Assembly (NCBI GenBank): GCA_031553595.1
Contig: JAVBLI010000010.1
Span: 1 to 64,000, forward strand
Direction: 5' to 3'
Source of the DNA: RGIG3701 sp031553595
GTDB taxonomy: Bacteria; Planctomycetota; Planctomycetia; Pirellulales; Thermoguttaceae
Length of the DNA: 64,000 nucleotides
A program made the position numbers and the translations under genes. The notes below the pieces were generated by a model, which saw only the letters and a program-made list of their open reading frames with translations, had not been told where the DNA came from and did no database searches. Positions 35,055-44,179 of the stretch are shown piece after piece (position 1 is the stretch's first letter; every line of letters begins with the position of its first letter).

Positions 35055-36776
35055 TCAGTCCATCATGTCACGGTATTTTTTGCACCGCTCAACGACGCTC
35101 TTGTCCTTGCACTTGGCGATGATCTCGTCGAGCACCGGAATGAAGTATTCCTTGTTGGGGCGACGGATGTTGTTGTGGTGAGCCAGGTCGGCCAGGGCAC
35201 GGTACGCGTCGGTCTCGAGAGCCGGGACTTTCACGTACTCGTAGGCGAACTTCGCGCTTTCCACATCGCGGATGGCACTGAGGCGGCTGAGGATCAGCTT
35301 CCGCTCATCGTCGCGGGTGGCTTTATCCATCGCGACTTTCAGGGCGTCGAGCTTATCCTTCACCGGGGCGTCGGTCGTCGGCAGCGAGACCACGCGGATG
35401 AAGGCCCGCAGTGCGCGGAGCTTCTGGGAATCGTTGAATTTCCCGTCGGTGTTCTCGAAAATTTCACGCAGGTTGTTCGCGTACTTGGCGTGCGGGAAAT
35501 TGCACAGCCCCGTCACCGCGGCATCGCGCGTGGCGTCGTTCTGGATGCCCGCTTTGATGACTTCCCACGCGCCGTCGTCACCGATTCGGCCCAGGAGCGA
35601 ATACCACATTGCGGGGTTGTCGCCCAGCCGTGCGCGGACGGCGTCGGAGTTGCCGCCGCAGCGCCCGACGAGCAATTTTTCCGCGTCGATCCGCTGTTCG
35701 CCTTCCGGAATCATCACGAAAATGTCGAGCAGATCGTTGATTTTATCGTTGCCGGCGATGGCCACGGCGCTGCCGAACATTTGCAGGCGGTCGGTGCAAT
35801 TCGGATCTTTTGCCTCGGCGAGCACCTTGTCAAACGCCGCACCGGAATTCCGCCGGGCGAGGATATCGGAGATGATGCCGATTCGGCTGCCGTCCTGCGT
35901 GGTGCCCATGGCGTTCAAAAGCGCTTCGTCGAAACCGGGAGCCTCCACGCGGCTCGCCATTTCGACCGCCAAGCCGCGGTCGTATTTCTGGGCCAGGTCG
36001 ATCAGAAGGGGAACTTCGTTTTTGGTGGCGATTTTTTCCAGGGCCAGCAGGCCGGAACGTTTCAGGAGCTTGGCGATTTCGTTATCGCCTTCGGGCTCCA
36101 TTTTGGCGGCCGCGACGGCGTAGGAGGTATATTTCCGGTCGCCGCGGACGGTCAGGGCGTCGAGCGTGCCGATTTTGTCTTCCATGGAAAGGGAATCGTA
36201 CTTCTTCATCCAGTCTTCCACGGCGTTCGCGTCGGCATACGCCAAGGCCATCGGCATGGCGGTTTCCGTCAGCTTGGACAGGTCGGGTTTCAGTTGGCCC
36301 AGTACGTCCTGGATGATTTTCTTATCCTGGGCGTTCGCCGTTTCCAGGGCTTTTTTTAGGGTGTTGACGCCTTTACCGCCGGGAATCGTGGCCAGGGCGC
36401 GGATCGCCTCGTCACGCACGGTGTACTCGGCGTTTTTAAGCTGCTTCGCCACCGCGTCGACCTCCGCCTCCGTGCCCGTCCACTGCAACTGCTGAATCAG
36501 CTCGACCCGCGCCCAGACCGGCGTGTCCGCGGCCTCCAGCGCCTCGACCGCCGCTTTGTTGACGGCGTCCCGCAGGATGAAATTCTTTTGAATGGCCAGC
36601 GTGCCAGCCTGCATGTTGATCTTCTGCCATTCGTTATGGGCGCCTTCGCGCACCTTGACATCGTCGCTGCCAAGCCGCGTGAAAATGTTTTCGAAATCCG
36701 GCAGGTCCTGCGCCATCACCGCCCCGGAAACGAGCATCGCGGCGAAAAATAATAATGCGAAATATAGTTTTTTCAT
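35055..36776 (-). CDS. secreted HEAT-repeat protein
   Basis: 573 residues. The signal peptide spans 1-22 (GAVMAQ). The rest is an uninterrupted series of two-helix repeats with Ala/Leu and acidic residues, such as AIRALATIPGGKGVNTLKKAL and AAVTGLCNFPHAKYANNL (shown in part), typical of HEAT or PBS-lyase repeats. Such proteins are scaffolds for protein contacts in the periplasm or at the outer face. No catalytic motif is visible. The gene downstream on the minus strand is GDPD, beyond a palindromic element; there is no clear functional link. Confidence 0.8.
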   Translation of the reverse strand: MKKLYFALLFFAAMLVSGAVMAQDLPDFENIFTRLGSDDVKVREGAHNEWQKINMQAGTLAIQKNFILRDAVNKAAVEALEAADTPVWARVELIQQLQWTGTEAEVDAVAKQLKNAEYTVRDEAIRALATIPGGKGVNTLKKALETANAQDKKIIQDVLGQLKPDLSKLTETAMPMALAYADANAVEDWMKKYDSLSMEDKIGTLDALTVRGDRKYTSYAVAAAKMEPEGDNEIAKLLKRSGLLALEKIATKNEVPLLIDLAQKYDRGLAVEMASRVEAPGFDEALLNAMGTTQDGSRIGIISDILARRNSGAAFDKVLAEAKDPNCTDRLQMFGSAVAIAGNDKINDLLDIFVMIPEGEQRIDAEKLLVGRCGGNSDAVRARLGDNPAMWYSLLGRIGDDGAWEVIKAGIQNDATRDAAVTGLCNFPHAKYANNLREIFENTDGKFNDSQKLRALRAFIRVVSLPTTDAPVKDKLDALKVAMDKATRDDERKLILSRLSAIRDVESAKFAYEYVKVPALETDAYRALADLAHHNNIRRPNKEYFIPVLDEIIAKCKDKSVVERCKKYRDMMD

Positions 36777-36850
36777 AGGTTATACCTGTTATGTGATTTT
36801 GTGTTAAGATGATTGGGGTTGGTAAGTTTTTTGTTTATCCGCCTCGTGCG

Positions 36851-38113
36851 TCACACATTCGGGATTTGGTACGGCGAGCGCTGAACACGGGAAACCATCC
36901 GCGTGGCCTGCTCGTCCCCGATGAACGCACACTTCGCGGCATCCCATTTCAGTGGGCGGTTCACTTTATAACAGATGTTGATCAACTGGCATACCGTGGC
37001 GGTGTTGGCGGCATACGCCACGTCCTGGAACGGACGCGCCCGGTGACGCACACACCACGCGAAATCGGCCATGATGTTCCCCTCGCCGCCATGATAACGG
37101 CGCACGTCCACGGCATGCAGCGGCTTGATCTTATCACGGTCGTCGCCGTGATTGAAGGTGCCTTCGGTGCCGACCAGGCGGATGTCGCCGCCGCCGCCGT
37201 GATGGAGACGGAAACCGTTTTTGTAGACCGCGCAGCAGGTATCGCCGGGGTTCTGCTCGCAGCGCGGGGGGAGAATTTCCACCGGCTCTTCGCCGTCGAG
37301 ACCCACGATGTAAAGGATGCCGCCGAATTTGTGCGCACCCCAGTCGGCGAGGAAACCGTTGCAGTATTCGGAGAAGTTGCGCCAGCCGCCGCCATAGCTT
37401 CCGCTGCTGCGCTCGGCGTTATACGGCACCCACGGGGCCTGGCCCAGCCAACGGTCCCAGTCCATGCCTTCCGGCGTGTCCTGCGCAGGCTCGTAGCACT
37501 CACGGGGCGGACCGCCCAGAGACGCGAACGCTTCTTTCACCTCGCCGATTGCTCCGCTCTGAATGACGGGGGCCATGTATCCGTAATCTTCCATCACGCG
37601 CTGGCTGCCGCCGGTGACCACGCGGTTATATTTCCGGGCCGCACGCACGATCTGACGGCTCTCCGTCGGCGTGAGCGTCAGCGGTTTCTCGCAGTACACA
37701 TCCTTCCCGGCCATGCACGCCTCGACCGTAATTTTCGTGTGCCAGTGATCGGGCGTGGCGTTCAAAATCACATCCACGTCGTTCCGCGCGAGGATGTCCT
37801 CGTAACGGTCGAACATCAGGCAGTCATTATTCTGATAATGGCCGTTGATGTGGTTGCGGCCGCGCTCTTCCATGTGCTTGCGGTAACAGTCGCAGACGCC
37901 GATGACCTGGAAATTGGGGTTCCGCATGGCGTCGCCCTGGATGTCCGGGCCGCGGCTGCCGACGCCGATCATCATGGTGATGAGGCGGTCGTTGGCCGAG
38001 AGTTTTCCATCAAAACCCAGGGCACTGCCCGGCACGAGCGTCGGCAGCAGCGCACTGGCGGCCGTCGCGGCTAGAAACTGACGGCGGGAAAGCATTTTTG
38101 ACGATTTAGTCAT
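36851..38113 (-). CDS. Tat-exported Gfo/Idh/MocA family oxidoreductase
   Basis: 420 residues. SRRQFLAATAASALL near 9-23 is a twin-arginine signal, so the folded enzyme with bound NAD(P) would be exported. The Rossmann-like start GVGSRGPDIQGDA and CEKPLT near 150 are the family signatures. The C-terminal half is the alpha/beta sheet domain. Gfo/Idh/MocA enzymes oxidise or reduce sugars and inositols. Many Tat-exported copies are known in Planctomycetota and are linked to glycan breakdown. AAAAGGAG precedes the ATG. The exact sugar is unknown. Confidence 0.9.
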   Translation of the reverse strand: MTKSSKMLSRRQFLAATAASALLPTLVPGSALGFDGKLSANDRLITMMIGVGSRGPDIQGDAMRNPNFQVIGVCDCYRKHMEERGRNHINGHYQNNDCLMFDRYEDILARNDVDVILNATPDHWHTKITVEACMAGKDVYCEKPLTLTPTESRQIVRAARKYNRVVTGGSQRVMEDYGYMAPVIQSGAIGEVKEAFASLGGPPRECYEPAQDTPEGMDWDRWLGQAPWVPYNAERSSGSYGGGWRNFSEYCNGFLADWGAHKFGGILYIVGLDGEEPVEILPPRCEQNPGDTCCAVYKNGFRLHHGGGGDIRLVGTEGTFNHGDDRDKIKPLHAVDVRRYHGGEGNIMADFAWCVRHRARPFQDVAYAANTATVCQLINICYKVNRPLKWDAAKCAFIGDEQATRMVSRVQRSPYQIPNV

Positions 38114-38296
38114 AAAAACAAGACTCCTTTTCTAAGGTTGCTAAAGGTGGGACACGAAAAATGACACGGATTCAGAGACCGCTTCATTCTCTCCAGCATA
38201 CCCGTTTTAAAATCGGAAGTCAAGAAAGCGGGCAGAATTTTCGCCGATTTTTTGAAAAATCCGGGCGAAAAATGATGAAAATCTTCTAAAATGCCC

Positions 38297-39250
38297 TCAA
38301 AACAGCCCCATTCCGTCCCGGTAAGTGCAGTAATGCAATTCCGGCAAGAGTTCTTCACGCATACGCGTCGTGTCGCCGTAGTAGGAGGCCATCCCGATTT
38401 TGACGAAATCGGTCGTCAGCGGGCTGCGGGTTCCGAACATTGCGGAGAACAACTCGAAACTTCGCGCCGCGGCCATGATCATCCACACCGGCATGCGCCA
38501 TGGCCGGGCGTAGCCTTTGTACGCCGCCACGTCGTCCATGAATTGCTGGAGCGTTTGAACGCCCTCGTCGCCGAGGTGGTAAATGCCCTCCACACCCGGT
38601 TTCAGAATCGCGGCGACCGTCGCGGCCAGAAAGTCCAGCGTGGAAATGAGGTGGATGGTTGTCGGCTTCCTCCACACGCCCAGCAGGCGGTATCGGGCGA
38701 AACGCATACCGGCGTCGATCATCAGGATGCCTTTTCCGTAAATCATCCCGGGGCGGAGCGAAACGGCTTCGAAACCATAGCGTTTTCCATAATCGAAAAG
38801 CAGCTTTTCCTCCTCCAGCCGGGTGCGGGCGTGGACGGATTCGGGCGTGCCGTCAAGTGAGCCTCGGGCCGGATTTTCGGGTGTCGTTTCGCCTTCCACG
38901 TGTGGAAAACTGACGAGAATTACACGCTTGACATTCTGCTTCACCGCCGCGTCGAGCAGGTGGCGAAAATACTGCGTGTTGGTCACGGGCAGAAATTTCT
39001 GCGGATTCGCCTTGAACAGCACGCCCGCGAAGTGAATGACCGCGTCCACACCTGCCAGGCTTTCGTGAAGCGTTTCCTCCTTCGCCAGGTCGACTGGAAA
39101 AACGGTGACGTTTTCCTTATCTTTCAGGGACGCGTCCACCTCTTTTCGGTGGATGAGCAGGTTCAGCCGCACATCCATGTCCTTCATTGCCTGGGCCAAC
39201 GACCCGCCCAGATTCCCGGCGGCCCCGGTGATCGCGATTCGTTTCGTCAT
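38297..39250 (-). CDS. NAD-dependent epimerase/dehydratase
   Basis: 317 residues of the extended short-chain dehydrogenase family. ITGAAGNLGGSLA at 6-18 is the GxxGxxG nucleotide site. VIHFAGVLF follows. A canonical YxxxK is not obvious; LFDYGKRYGF near 150 holds a tyrosine and lysine in a plausible place. It may act on nucleotide sugars or a small carbonyl. The ATG at 39250 starts the Rossmann strand directly. The terminator of the upstream aminotransferase lies between the two genes, so separate transcription is likely. Confidence 0.82.
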   Translation of the reverse strand: MTKRIAITGAAGNLGGSLAQAMKDMDVRLNLLIHRKEVDASLKDKENVTVFPVDLAKEETLHESLAGVDAVIHFAGVLFKANPQKFLPVTNTQYFRHLLDAAVKQNVKRVILVSFPHVEGETTPENPARGSLDGTPESVHARTRLEEEKLLFDYGKRYGFEAVSLRPGMIYGKGILMIDAGMRFARYRLLGVWRKPTTIHLISTLDFLAATVAAILKPGVEGIYHLGDEGVQTLQQFMDDVAAYKGYARPWRMPVWMIMAAARSFELFSAMFGTRSPLTTDFVKIGMASYYGDTTRMREELLPELHYCTYRDGMGLF

Positions 39251-39273
39251 GGAAAAACCTGTCGGATTTTAAT

Positions 39274-39310
39274 AAAAAAAGCGGCAAACACGATTCGCAT
39301 TTGCCGCTTG
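39274..39310 (-). terminator. rho-independent terminator of the aminotransferase gene
   Basis: Stem AAGCGGCAA with TTGCCGCTT; on the minus strand it is followed by a run of seven T. It lies 12 bp after the aminotransferase stop. Confidence 0.85.
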
Positions 39311-39322
39311 AAAGTGTGGGGG

Positions 39323-40621
39323 TTACGAATTCAAAAACGTCTTGATCGCCGCCGCGATACGCAGGAAGATTTCCCGCCGTTTTTCGTCGTCGGTGTTCAG
39401 AAGCGTGACACGAAAGCCCTCGAGGTTCGTCGAAAAGCCGTTCAAGGGCACGATACAAATGCCCTCCGAGCCCAGCAGGTTATACACGAAACGCTTGTCG
39501 TTCGTGGCGTTGGCACATAGCGAATCCACATATGCGCGGATTTCCGGATTCTTGATGGGCAGCGATTGGGTGGACTTCAGCACGCCGGGCTCGAACACGA
39601 CGCTGAAATAAAACGCGCCGTCCGGATGCGTACACATCACGCCGGGGACTTTACTGAAAATCTCATACGTTTCGGTCGCGCGCTGGCGGAACATCTCCGC
39701 GCGGCGTCGCAGGTGCGGCGGGTAAAGCTCGGAGCTGAACACGGCCGGGATCGACATCTGCGGCAGGGTCGTCGCGCACACTTCGAGCATCTTCGCGTTG
39801 AGAATGCTGTTGATGTAAGCCGCGAAGTTTTCGTCTTTGTCGCGGTTGAGCACTTCCATCCACGCGCAGCGGGCGCCGGGCCAAGGATATTCTTTGCTGA
39901 TGCCCCGCAGCGCCATGCTCGGCACGTCGCCAGCAAATTCGGACAGATGCGTCGCCTTCTGGCGGTCGAAACACATGTGGATGTAAATCTCATCGACGAT
40001 CAAAAACAGCTTGTTTTGCCGGGCGATTTCGGCAAATTCCTCAAGCACGGCCCGCGGATACGCAATCCCCGTCGGGTTGTCGGGGTTCACCAGCCCGATG
40101 CCCGCGATCTGCGGATTGTAGCGGATGATCTGCCGGATTTCGTCCATATCGGGCAGCCAGCCGTTCTTCGGATTCAAGTGAAATTGCAGCGGCAAATACG
40201 CCCCACGCTTGCACTCGTTCGACGAATGCGTCGAGTACACCGGCGTCGGCAGCAGCACCCGCGCGTTGCGGTGCAGCAGCTCGTACGCCTTGTCGATCGC
40301 ATCGGCGACGCCGTTGAAAAAGATAATGTCCTCAGGCGTCACGCGCACGCCGTCCCGCTTGTTGACCTCGCCGGCCAGGAACTCGCGCGTCGCCAGCACG
40401 CCCTTCGTCGGGCAGTATCCCCACGACGCGTTCTGCTCCACATAGTCCCGCACGATATCCTTGATCCACGGCTCGACCTGCTCGTTCATCGCCACCGGGT
40501 CGCCGATATTCTCCCACTGGACGGGTTGCCCCATTGCGCGGATTTTATAGGCATACTCCACGATTTTCCGGATTTCGTATTCCAGGAAGTGGGCGCCTTC
40601 ATGAACCATATTTACTCGCAT
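39323..40621 (-). CDS. class I/II PLP-dependent aminotransferase
   Basis: 432 residues. GYCPTKGVLATREFL, NPDNPTGIAYP near 185 and DEIYIHMCF near 215 are class I hallmarks. ISKEYPWPGARCAW holds the Schiff-base lysine and the phosphate-binding Arg. FRVTLLN near the end supplies the substrate carboxylate Arg. It swaps amino groups between an amino acid and 2-oxoglutarate; the specificity (alanine-, aspartate- or aromatic-like) is not clear. GAGGTGA precedes the ATG. The motif order and length match well. A terminator follows. Confidence 0.9.
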   Translation of the reverse strand: MRVNMVHEGAHFLEYEIRKIVEYAYKIRAMGQPVQWENIGDPVAMNEQVEPWIKDIVRDYVEQNASWGYCPTKGVLATREFLAGEVNKRDGVRVTPEDIIFFNGVADAIDKAYELLHRNARVLLPTPVYSTHSSNECKRGAYLPLQFHLNPKNGWLPDMDEIRQIIRYNPQIAGIGLVNPDNPTGIAYPRAVLEEFAEIARQNKLFLIVDEIYIHMCFDRQKATHLSEFAGDVPSMALRGISKEYPWPGARCAWMEVLNRDKDENFAAYINSILNAKMLEVCATTLPQMSIPAVFSSELYPPHLRRRAEMFRQRATETYEIFSKVPGVMCTHPDGAFYFSVVFEPGVLKSTQSLPIKNPEIRAYVDSLCANATNDKRFVYNLLGSEGICIVPLNGFSTNLEGFRVTLLNTDDEKRREIFLRIAAAIKTFLNS

Positions 40622-40833
40622 ATTATCACCTCATATTAAATATTGTATTTTGAAATTTTTTAACAACAGAATGGATAACGACAGATTTTGGTGTGATGTT
40701 ATATCAGCCCGGGGGCCGCCGCGCCTGCGCAGAAGGAGGCGCCCGCCGCGCTAGAAGCGGCGAAAATGTAGAGATTCCACGTGCTCTGTTGGGAATGGAA
40801 AGTGATCATGGTAAAAAAACTCCCGTGTTTCCG

Positions 40834-41226
40834 TCAGCAAAAATACCGCCCGACGGCTAGGCCGCAAACAATCATGAAGATGCCTAAAACGTTATGGGTC
40901 AGCAGGTTCGCGCACGCATGCACGTACTTCGCCTGCTCCAGGAGGGTGACCGTGTCGAACATAAAGGTCGAAAATGTGGTGAACGCGCCTAAAAATCCGG
41001 TTAAAAACACCCACTTCAGCGATAGATCATGCAAGAACCAGTGTTCCATGACGATAAACAGGACGCCGAAAAGGAAACAGCCCAGCAGGTTCACCGCGAG
41101 GATGCCCCAGGGGAAATGTTCGCCCATCACCCGGTGGACACATGCGGACAGGGCGTAACGCCCCACGGCTCCGCATCCGCCGGCAAAAAGTAAAACCGCA
41201 ATTTGGACGTAAAGCGGAATTTTCAT
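40834..41226 (-). CDS. crcB: CrcB fluoride channel
   Basis: 130 residues from the ATG at 41226. GGCGAVGRYALS and NLLGCFLFG are the CrcB/Fluc signatures, and GFLGAFTTFSTF holds the pore Phe/Thr track. Four TM helices are expected; the protein dimerises to export F-. Its ATGA overlaps the stop codon of the upstream carbonic anhydrase gene (TGA at 41225-41223), so the two are translationally coupled. No fluoride riboswitch consensus was recognised upstream. The 207-bp gap downstream carries a GC-rich hairpin-forming stretch near 40710-40760 and nothing else identifiable. Confidence 0.92.
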   Translation of the reverse strand: MKIPLYVQIAVLLFAGGCGAVGRYALSACVHRVMGEHFPWGILAVNLLGCFLFGVLFIVMEHWFLHDLSLKWVFLTGFLGAFTTFSTFMFDTVTLLEQAKYVHACANLLTHNVLGIFMIVCGLAVGRYFC

Positions 41227-41996
41227 CGCATCCGCGAGCGTGGCCGCCACATGTTTCTGACCGGGTATTTTTCCACCACCGGCGCCGTTTCCGGCTCTTT
41301 GCTCAGCTCATCATTCTTCGGGTGCTGGCCGAGGAACTCAACTTTGCCGGTGTGGATATCGTAAATCGCGCCGACGAGCGTTAAATTGCCCTCGCGGATG
41401 GCCTTGCGGAGGAACTCGCTCTGAGTGAGCATCTGCTCCATTTGCAGGTACACGTTTTCCTTGACGACCCGCTCGACGATCGCTTTGCCGGACTCGCCAG
41501 TCTCTTTTTGGACGCGCTGGACAGCCGGAGTGATGGCCTTCACCAGATGCTGCACATGGGCGGCGTCCGGGTGCGTGCACGTCGCGTCGACCGCCCCGCA
41601 GTGCGTGTGCCCCATGACCACACACAGCCGCGTCCCGAGCGAGACCACGCCGTACTGCACGGTGTCCAGCAGGGCATCATCGCACACATTCCCCGCCACG
41701 CGGAGCACGAAAAGGTCGCCCACGCCCTGATCGAAAATCAGCTCCACCGGCTCGCGCGAATCGCTGCACGCCAGGATGGTGGCCACCGGATGCTGCCCTT
41801 CCGTGGCGGTCTGATCAAGCCGAGCGTGATCGGTGTGCGGATGGTTCATTTTCTCCGCCGCAAACCGCGCGTTGCCTTCCTCCAGTAGCTTCAGCACCTC
41901 ATCCGCCGGCACGCCCGTGGGCGCGGGCTCGGAAGCCGTGAGGCTCAGCGAAAACAGCAGTGCGAAACATAGGGAAAGGATGGTGGAACGGTGCAT
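41223..41996 (-). CDS. periplasmic beta-carbonic anhydrase
   Basis: 257 residues. The signal peptide spans 1-20 (LSLTASE), so the enzyme is exported. ACSDSREP supplies the first zinc Cys with its Asp/Arg dyad, and GHTHCGAV the zinc His and second Cys. Beta-carbonic anhydrases interconvert CO2 and bicarbonate. The C-terminus YPVRNMWRPRSRMR is short and basic. The gene is fused by an ATGA overlap to crcB. The 78-bp spacer to ahcY holds the palindrome at 42019-42055. The motifs leave little doubt. Confidence 0.93.
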   Translation of the reverse strand: MHRSTILSLCFALLFSLSLTASEPAPTGVPADEVLKLLEEGNARFAAEKMNHPHTDHARLDQTATEGQHPVATILACSDSREPVELIFDQGVGDLFVLRVAGNVCDDALLDTVQYGVVSLGTRLCVVMGHTHCGAVDATCTHPDAAHVQHLVKAITPAVQRVQKETGESGKAIVERVVKENVYLQMEQMLTQSEFLRKAIREGNLTLVGAIYDIHTGKVEFLGQHPKNDELSKEPETAPVVEKYPVRNMWRPRSRMR

Positions 41997-42018
41997 GGGA
42001 TTTTTTTTGTTATAGTAA

Positions 42019-42055
42019 CCGTTTAGCCGATTCGACGCGATCGGCGGCTAAACGG
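42019..42055. repeat. CCGTTTAGCC palindrome, copy 2 (short)
   Basis: CCGTTTAGCCG (42019-42029) pairs with CGGCTAAACGG (42045-42055). The arm shares CCGTTTAGCC with the larger palindrome at 146-241. It lies between ahcY and the carbonic anhydrase gene. No T-run follows on the minus strand. Confidence 0.75.
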
Positions 42056-42074
42056 GGTTTATTGAATGGTCAAA

Positions 42075-43388
42075 TTAATACCGATAATACTCCGGCTTGA
42101 ACGGCCCTTCGACCGGGATACCGAGGTACGCGGCCTGCTTCGCGGAGAGCTTCGTGAGCTTCACGCCGATTTGCTCAAGGTGCAGCCGGGCGACTTCCTC
42201 GTCGAGCGACTTCGGCAGGACATGCACGCCCAGCGGGTACTTCTCGGTTTCGGTCCACAGGGCGATCTGCGCCAGCGTCTGGTTCGTGAACGAGTTGGAC
42301 ATGACGAAGGACGGATGCCCGGTCGCGCAGCCGAGGTTCACCAGCCGGCCTTCCGCCAGCAAGAGCACGCTGCGGCCCGTTGGGAACGTATACCGCTCGA
42401 CCAGCGGCTTGATTTCCTGCTTCACCACGCCGGGGTATTTTTCCAGGCCGGCCACGTCGATCTCGCAGTCGAAGTGCCCGATGTTGCAGATGATCGCGTC
42501 GTTGGGCATTTCGACCATGTGTTGCGGCATGATGATGTCGCAGCAGCCGGTGGTGGTGACGAAAATGTTGCCCTGCTTCGCGGCGTCTTCCATCGTCATG
42601 ACCTGGAAACCCTCCATCGCGGCCTGAAGCGCACAAATCGGGTCGATCTCCGTCACGATCACACGGGCGCCGTAGGAACGCATGCTGTGGGCGCAGCCTT
42701 TGCCCACATCGCCGTAACCCGCGACGACGACGACTTTGCCGGCGATCATCACGTCCGTGGCACGCTTAATGCCGTCGGCCAGCGACTCGCGGCAGCCGTA
42801 AAGGTTGTCGAATTTGCTCTTCGTCACACTGTCGTTGACGTTAATCGCCGGGATTTTCAGCTCGCCGCGCTCGTGCATCTGGTAGAGGCGGTGAACGCCC
42901 GGGGTGGTTTCTTCGGAGATGCCCTTAATGCCCTCGGCGAGGTACGCGTACTTGCCCACGTGGACCATCGCGGTGAGGTCGCCGCCGTCGTCGAGGATCA
43001 TGTTCAGGGGCTGGCCGTCGGGGAAAATGAGCGTCTGCTCGACGCACCAGTCGTACTCCGCGTCGGTCTCGCCCTTCCAGGCGTATACCGGAATGCCGAC
43101 CGCCGCGATGGCCGCCGCCGCGTGATCCTGGGTGGAAAATTTGTTGCAACTGCTCCACGTCACCTGCGCGCCCAGCTCAACGAGCGTTTCGATTAGCACC
43201 GCCGTCTGAATGGTCATGTGCAGGCAACCCGCGATCCTCGCCCCCGCCAGCGGTTTGCTGGGCCCGAACTTCCGGCGCATCGCCATCAGCCCCGGCATCT
43301 CGTTCTCCGCCAGCATAATTTCTTTCCGACCCCACTCGGCCAGCGAAATATCAGCGACTTTGTAAGCGGGCTTCACGGTATTCGACAT
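42075..43388 (-). CDS. ahcY: adenosylhomocysteinase
   Basis: 437 residues, the normal length. SSCNKFSTQDHAAAAI is the N-terminal catalytic segment, CVEQTL and DGGDLT follow, and GYGDVGKGCAHSMRSYGARV is the NAD-binding loop. The C-terminus ends PFKPEYYRY with the conserved Lys/Tyr pair. AhcY splits S-adenosylhomocysteine into adenosine and homocysteine and keeps methylation running. AAGGAG lies before the ATG, and a near-consensus promoter is at 43439-43466. No SAH riboswitch is evident in the roughly 45-nt leader. Confidence 0.97.
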   Translation of the reverse strand: MSNTVKPAYKVADISLAEWGRKEIMLAENEMPGLMAMRRKFGPSKPLAGARIAGCLHMTIQTAVLIETLVELGAQVTWSSCNKFSTQDHAAAAIAAVGIPVYAWKGETDAEYDWCVEQTLIFPDGQPLNMILDDGGDLTAMVHVGKYAYLAEGIKGISEETTPGVHRLYQMHERGELKIPAINVNDSVTKSKFDNLYGCRESLADGIKRATDVMIAGKVVVVAGYGDVGKGCAHSMRSYGARVIVTEIDPICALQAAMEGFQVMTMEDAAKQGNIFVTTTGCCDIIMPQHMVEMPNDAIICNIGHFDCEIDVAGLEKYPGVVKQEIKPLVERYTFPTGRSVLLLAEGRLVNLGCATGHPSFVMSNSFTNQTLAQIALWTETEKYPLGVHVLPKSLDEEVARLHLEQIGVKLTKLSAKQAAYLGIPVEGPFKPEYYRY

Positions 43389-43438
43389 TCCATACTCCTT
43401 ATATATTATTGGTAAAAGCGAAACAGAAATTCACTTTG

Positions 43439-43466
43439 ATTGTAGCAGATTTCGGCGGATTGTCAA
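43439..43466 (-). promoter_or_regulatory. ahcY promoter
   Basis: On the minus strand TTGACA (43466-43461), a 16-bp spacer and TACAAT (43444-43439), about 45 bp before the ATG. Confidence 0.75.
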
Positions 43467-43489
43467 TCACCAGGGGTGGGGGGAAAGAA

Positions 43490-43595
43490 ATGGTGAATGG
43501 TGAATGGTTAATGGTAAATGATTTACCCTATATCCGATTACCGAATATGCGTCACGTTTGCGTCATTAACCATTCACCATTAACAATTAACCATC
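43490..43595. repeat. GGTGAAT/GGTTAAT heptad element (H6)
   Basis: Left arm GGTGAAT-GGTGAAT-GGTTAAT-GGTAAAT; right arm ATTAACC-ATTCACC-ATTAACA-ATTAACC. The centre, read on the minus strand, begins GACGCAAACG, one base off the core of H1, H4 and H5. It fills the spacer between ahcY and the DUF721 gene and gives the DUF721 gene its TAA stop. Confidence 0.83.
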
Positions 43596-43892
43596 CTCGC
43601 CCACTTCCCCCACCCGGAATCGCACGTCTTTGAATTTCGCGTCGGGGTAAGCCGCGCGGAGTTTCGCCAGCAGATCGGCCTTCTCGAACATCAGTTCCTG
43701 GATGTAAATCGTGTCGGTGACAGTGATTTCCAGCACACCGCGGCGCAAGGCACTGTACGCAGTCACCTCCGCAAAACGCCCGGCCACGGCCCGCCACTTC
43801 TCGGCCAGATCATCCGTTTTTCGCGTGCGGTTAATGCCTGTTTTCGCGATGAAATCGGGGAGTAAATCGCCCAAAGATGGAATTTTTTTCAT
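43587..43892 (-). CDS. DUF721 (DciA-like) protein
   Basis: 101 residues. LAEKWRAVAGRFAEVTAY and the pattern LEITVTDTIYIQELMFEKADLL match DUF721, whose actinobacterial and proteobacterial members (DciA) load the replicative helicase DnaB. The last codon is GGT and the TAA stop lies inside the heptad element at 43490. The gene is isolated; no dnaA or gyrB is near. Ribosome site weak. The functional claim rests on family only. Confidence 0.78.
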   Translation of the reverse strand: MKKIPSLGDLLPDFIAKTGINRTRKTDDLAEKWRAVAGRFAEVTAYSALRRGVLEITVTDTIYIQELMFEKADLLAKLRAAYPDAKFKDVRFRVGEVGEDG

Positions 43893-43972
43893 GAGAATCT
43901 GCCCTGCTTATACCGCAATATTAATATTCCATCATAACACCGCCCGGGACGGTCGTCAAGCGGCGCGTGCTC

Positions 43973-44001
43973 TTGCGGTGGGTGCGGCGGGCGGATATAA
44001 T
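43973..44001 (+). promoter_or_regulatory. promoter upstream of the secreted hypothetical at 44180
   Basis: TTGCGG (43973-43978), a 17-bp spacer and TATAAT (43996-44001). If it drives the gene at 44180 the leader is about 170 nt and contains the palindromic element B2. Confidence 0.6.
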
Positions 44002-44034
44002 GGAAAACAGACGTTATTTCGTAGAACGCCGGGG

Positions 44035-44140
44035 AAAACAGCAGCCTGGAGCACAGCGCAATGGCCGGATAGAAGTGGGGAGGCACTCGGCTATTTTTAC
44101 CCGGGTATTCCGCAGCGCTCCAGCCCGGCTGTTGTTTTTT
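44035..44140. repeat. diverged CAGCAGCC palindromic element, variant B2
   Basis: Left end AAAACAGCAGCCTGGAGC, right end GCTCCAGCCCGGCTGTTGTT. The internal GGCCGGATAGAA resembles the A copies. It lies inside the presumed 5' leader of the gene at 44180. Confidence 0.7.
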
Positions 44141-44179
44141 CGCCAGCGTCAAAATTTTATTGTCGAAAGGAAATCGAAA

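Noticed and set aside
34896..38074. Long plus-strand frames opposite the HEAT and Gfo/Idh/MocA genes
   Set aside because: Antisense shadows with no recognisable domains.
40624..40833. Fluoride riboswitch for crcB
   Set aside because: This region is downstream of crcB, and nothing like the conserved pseudoknot was seen upstream either.
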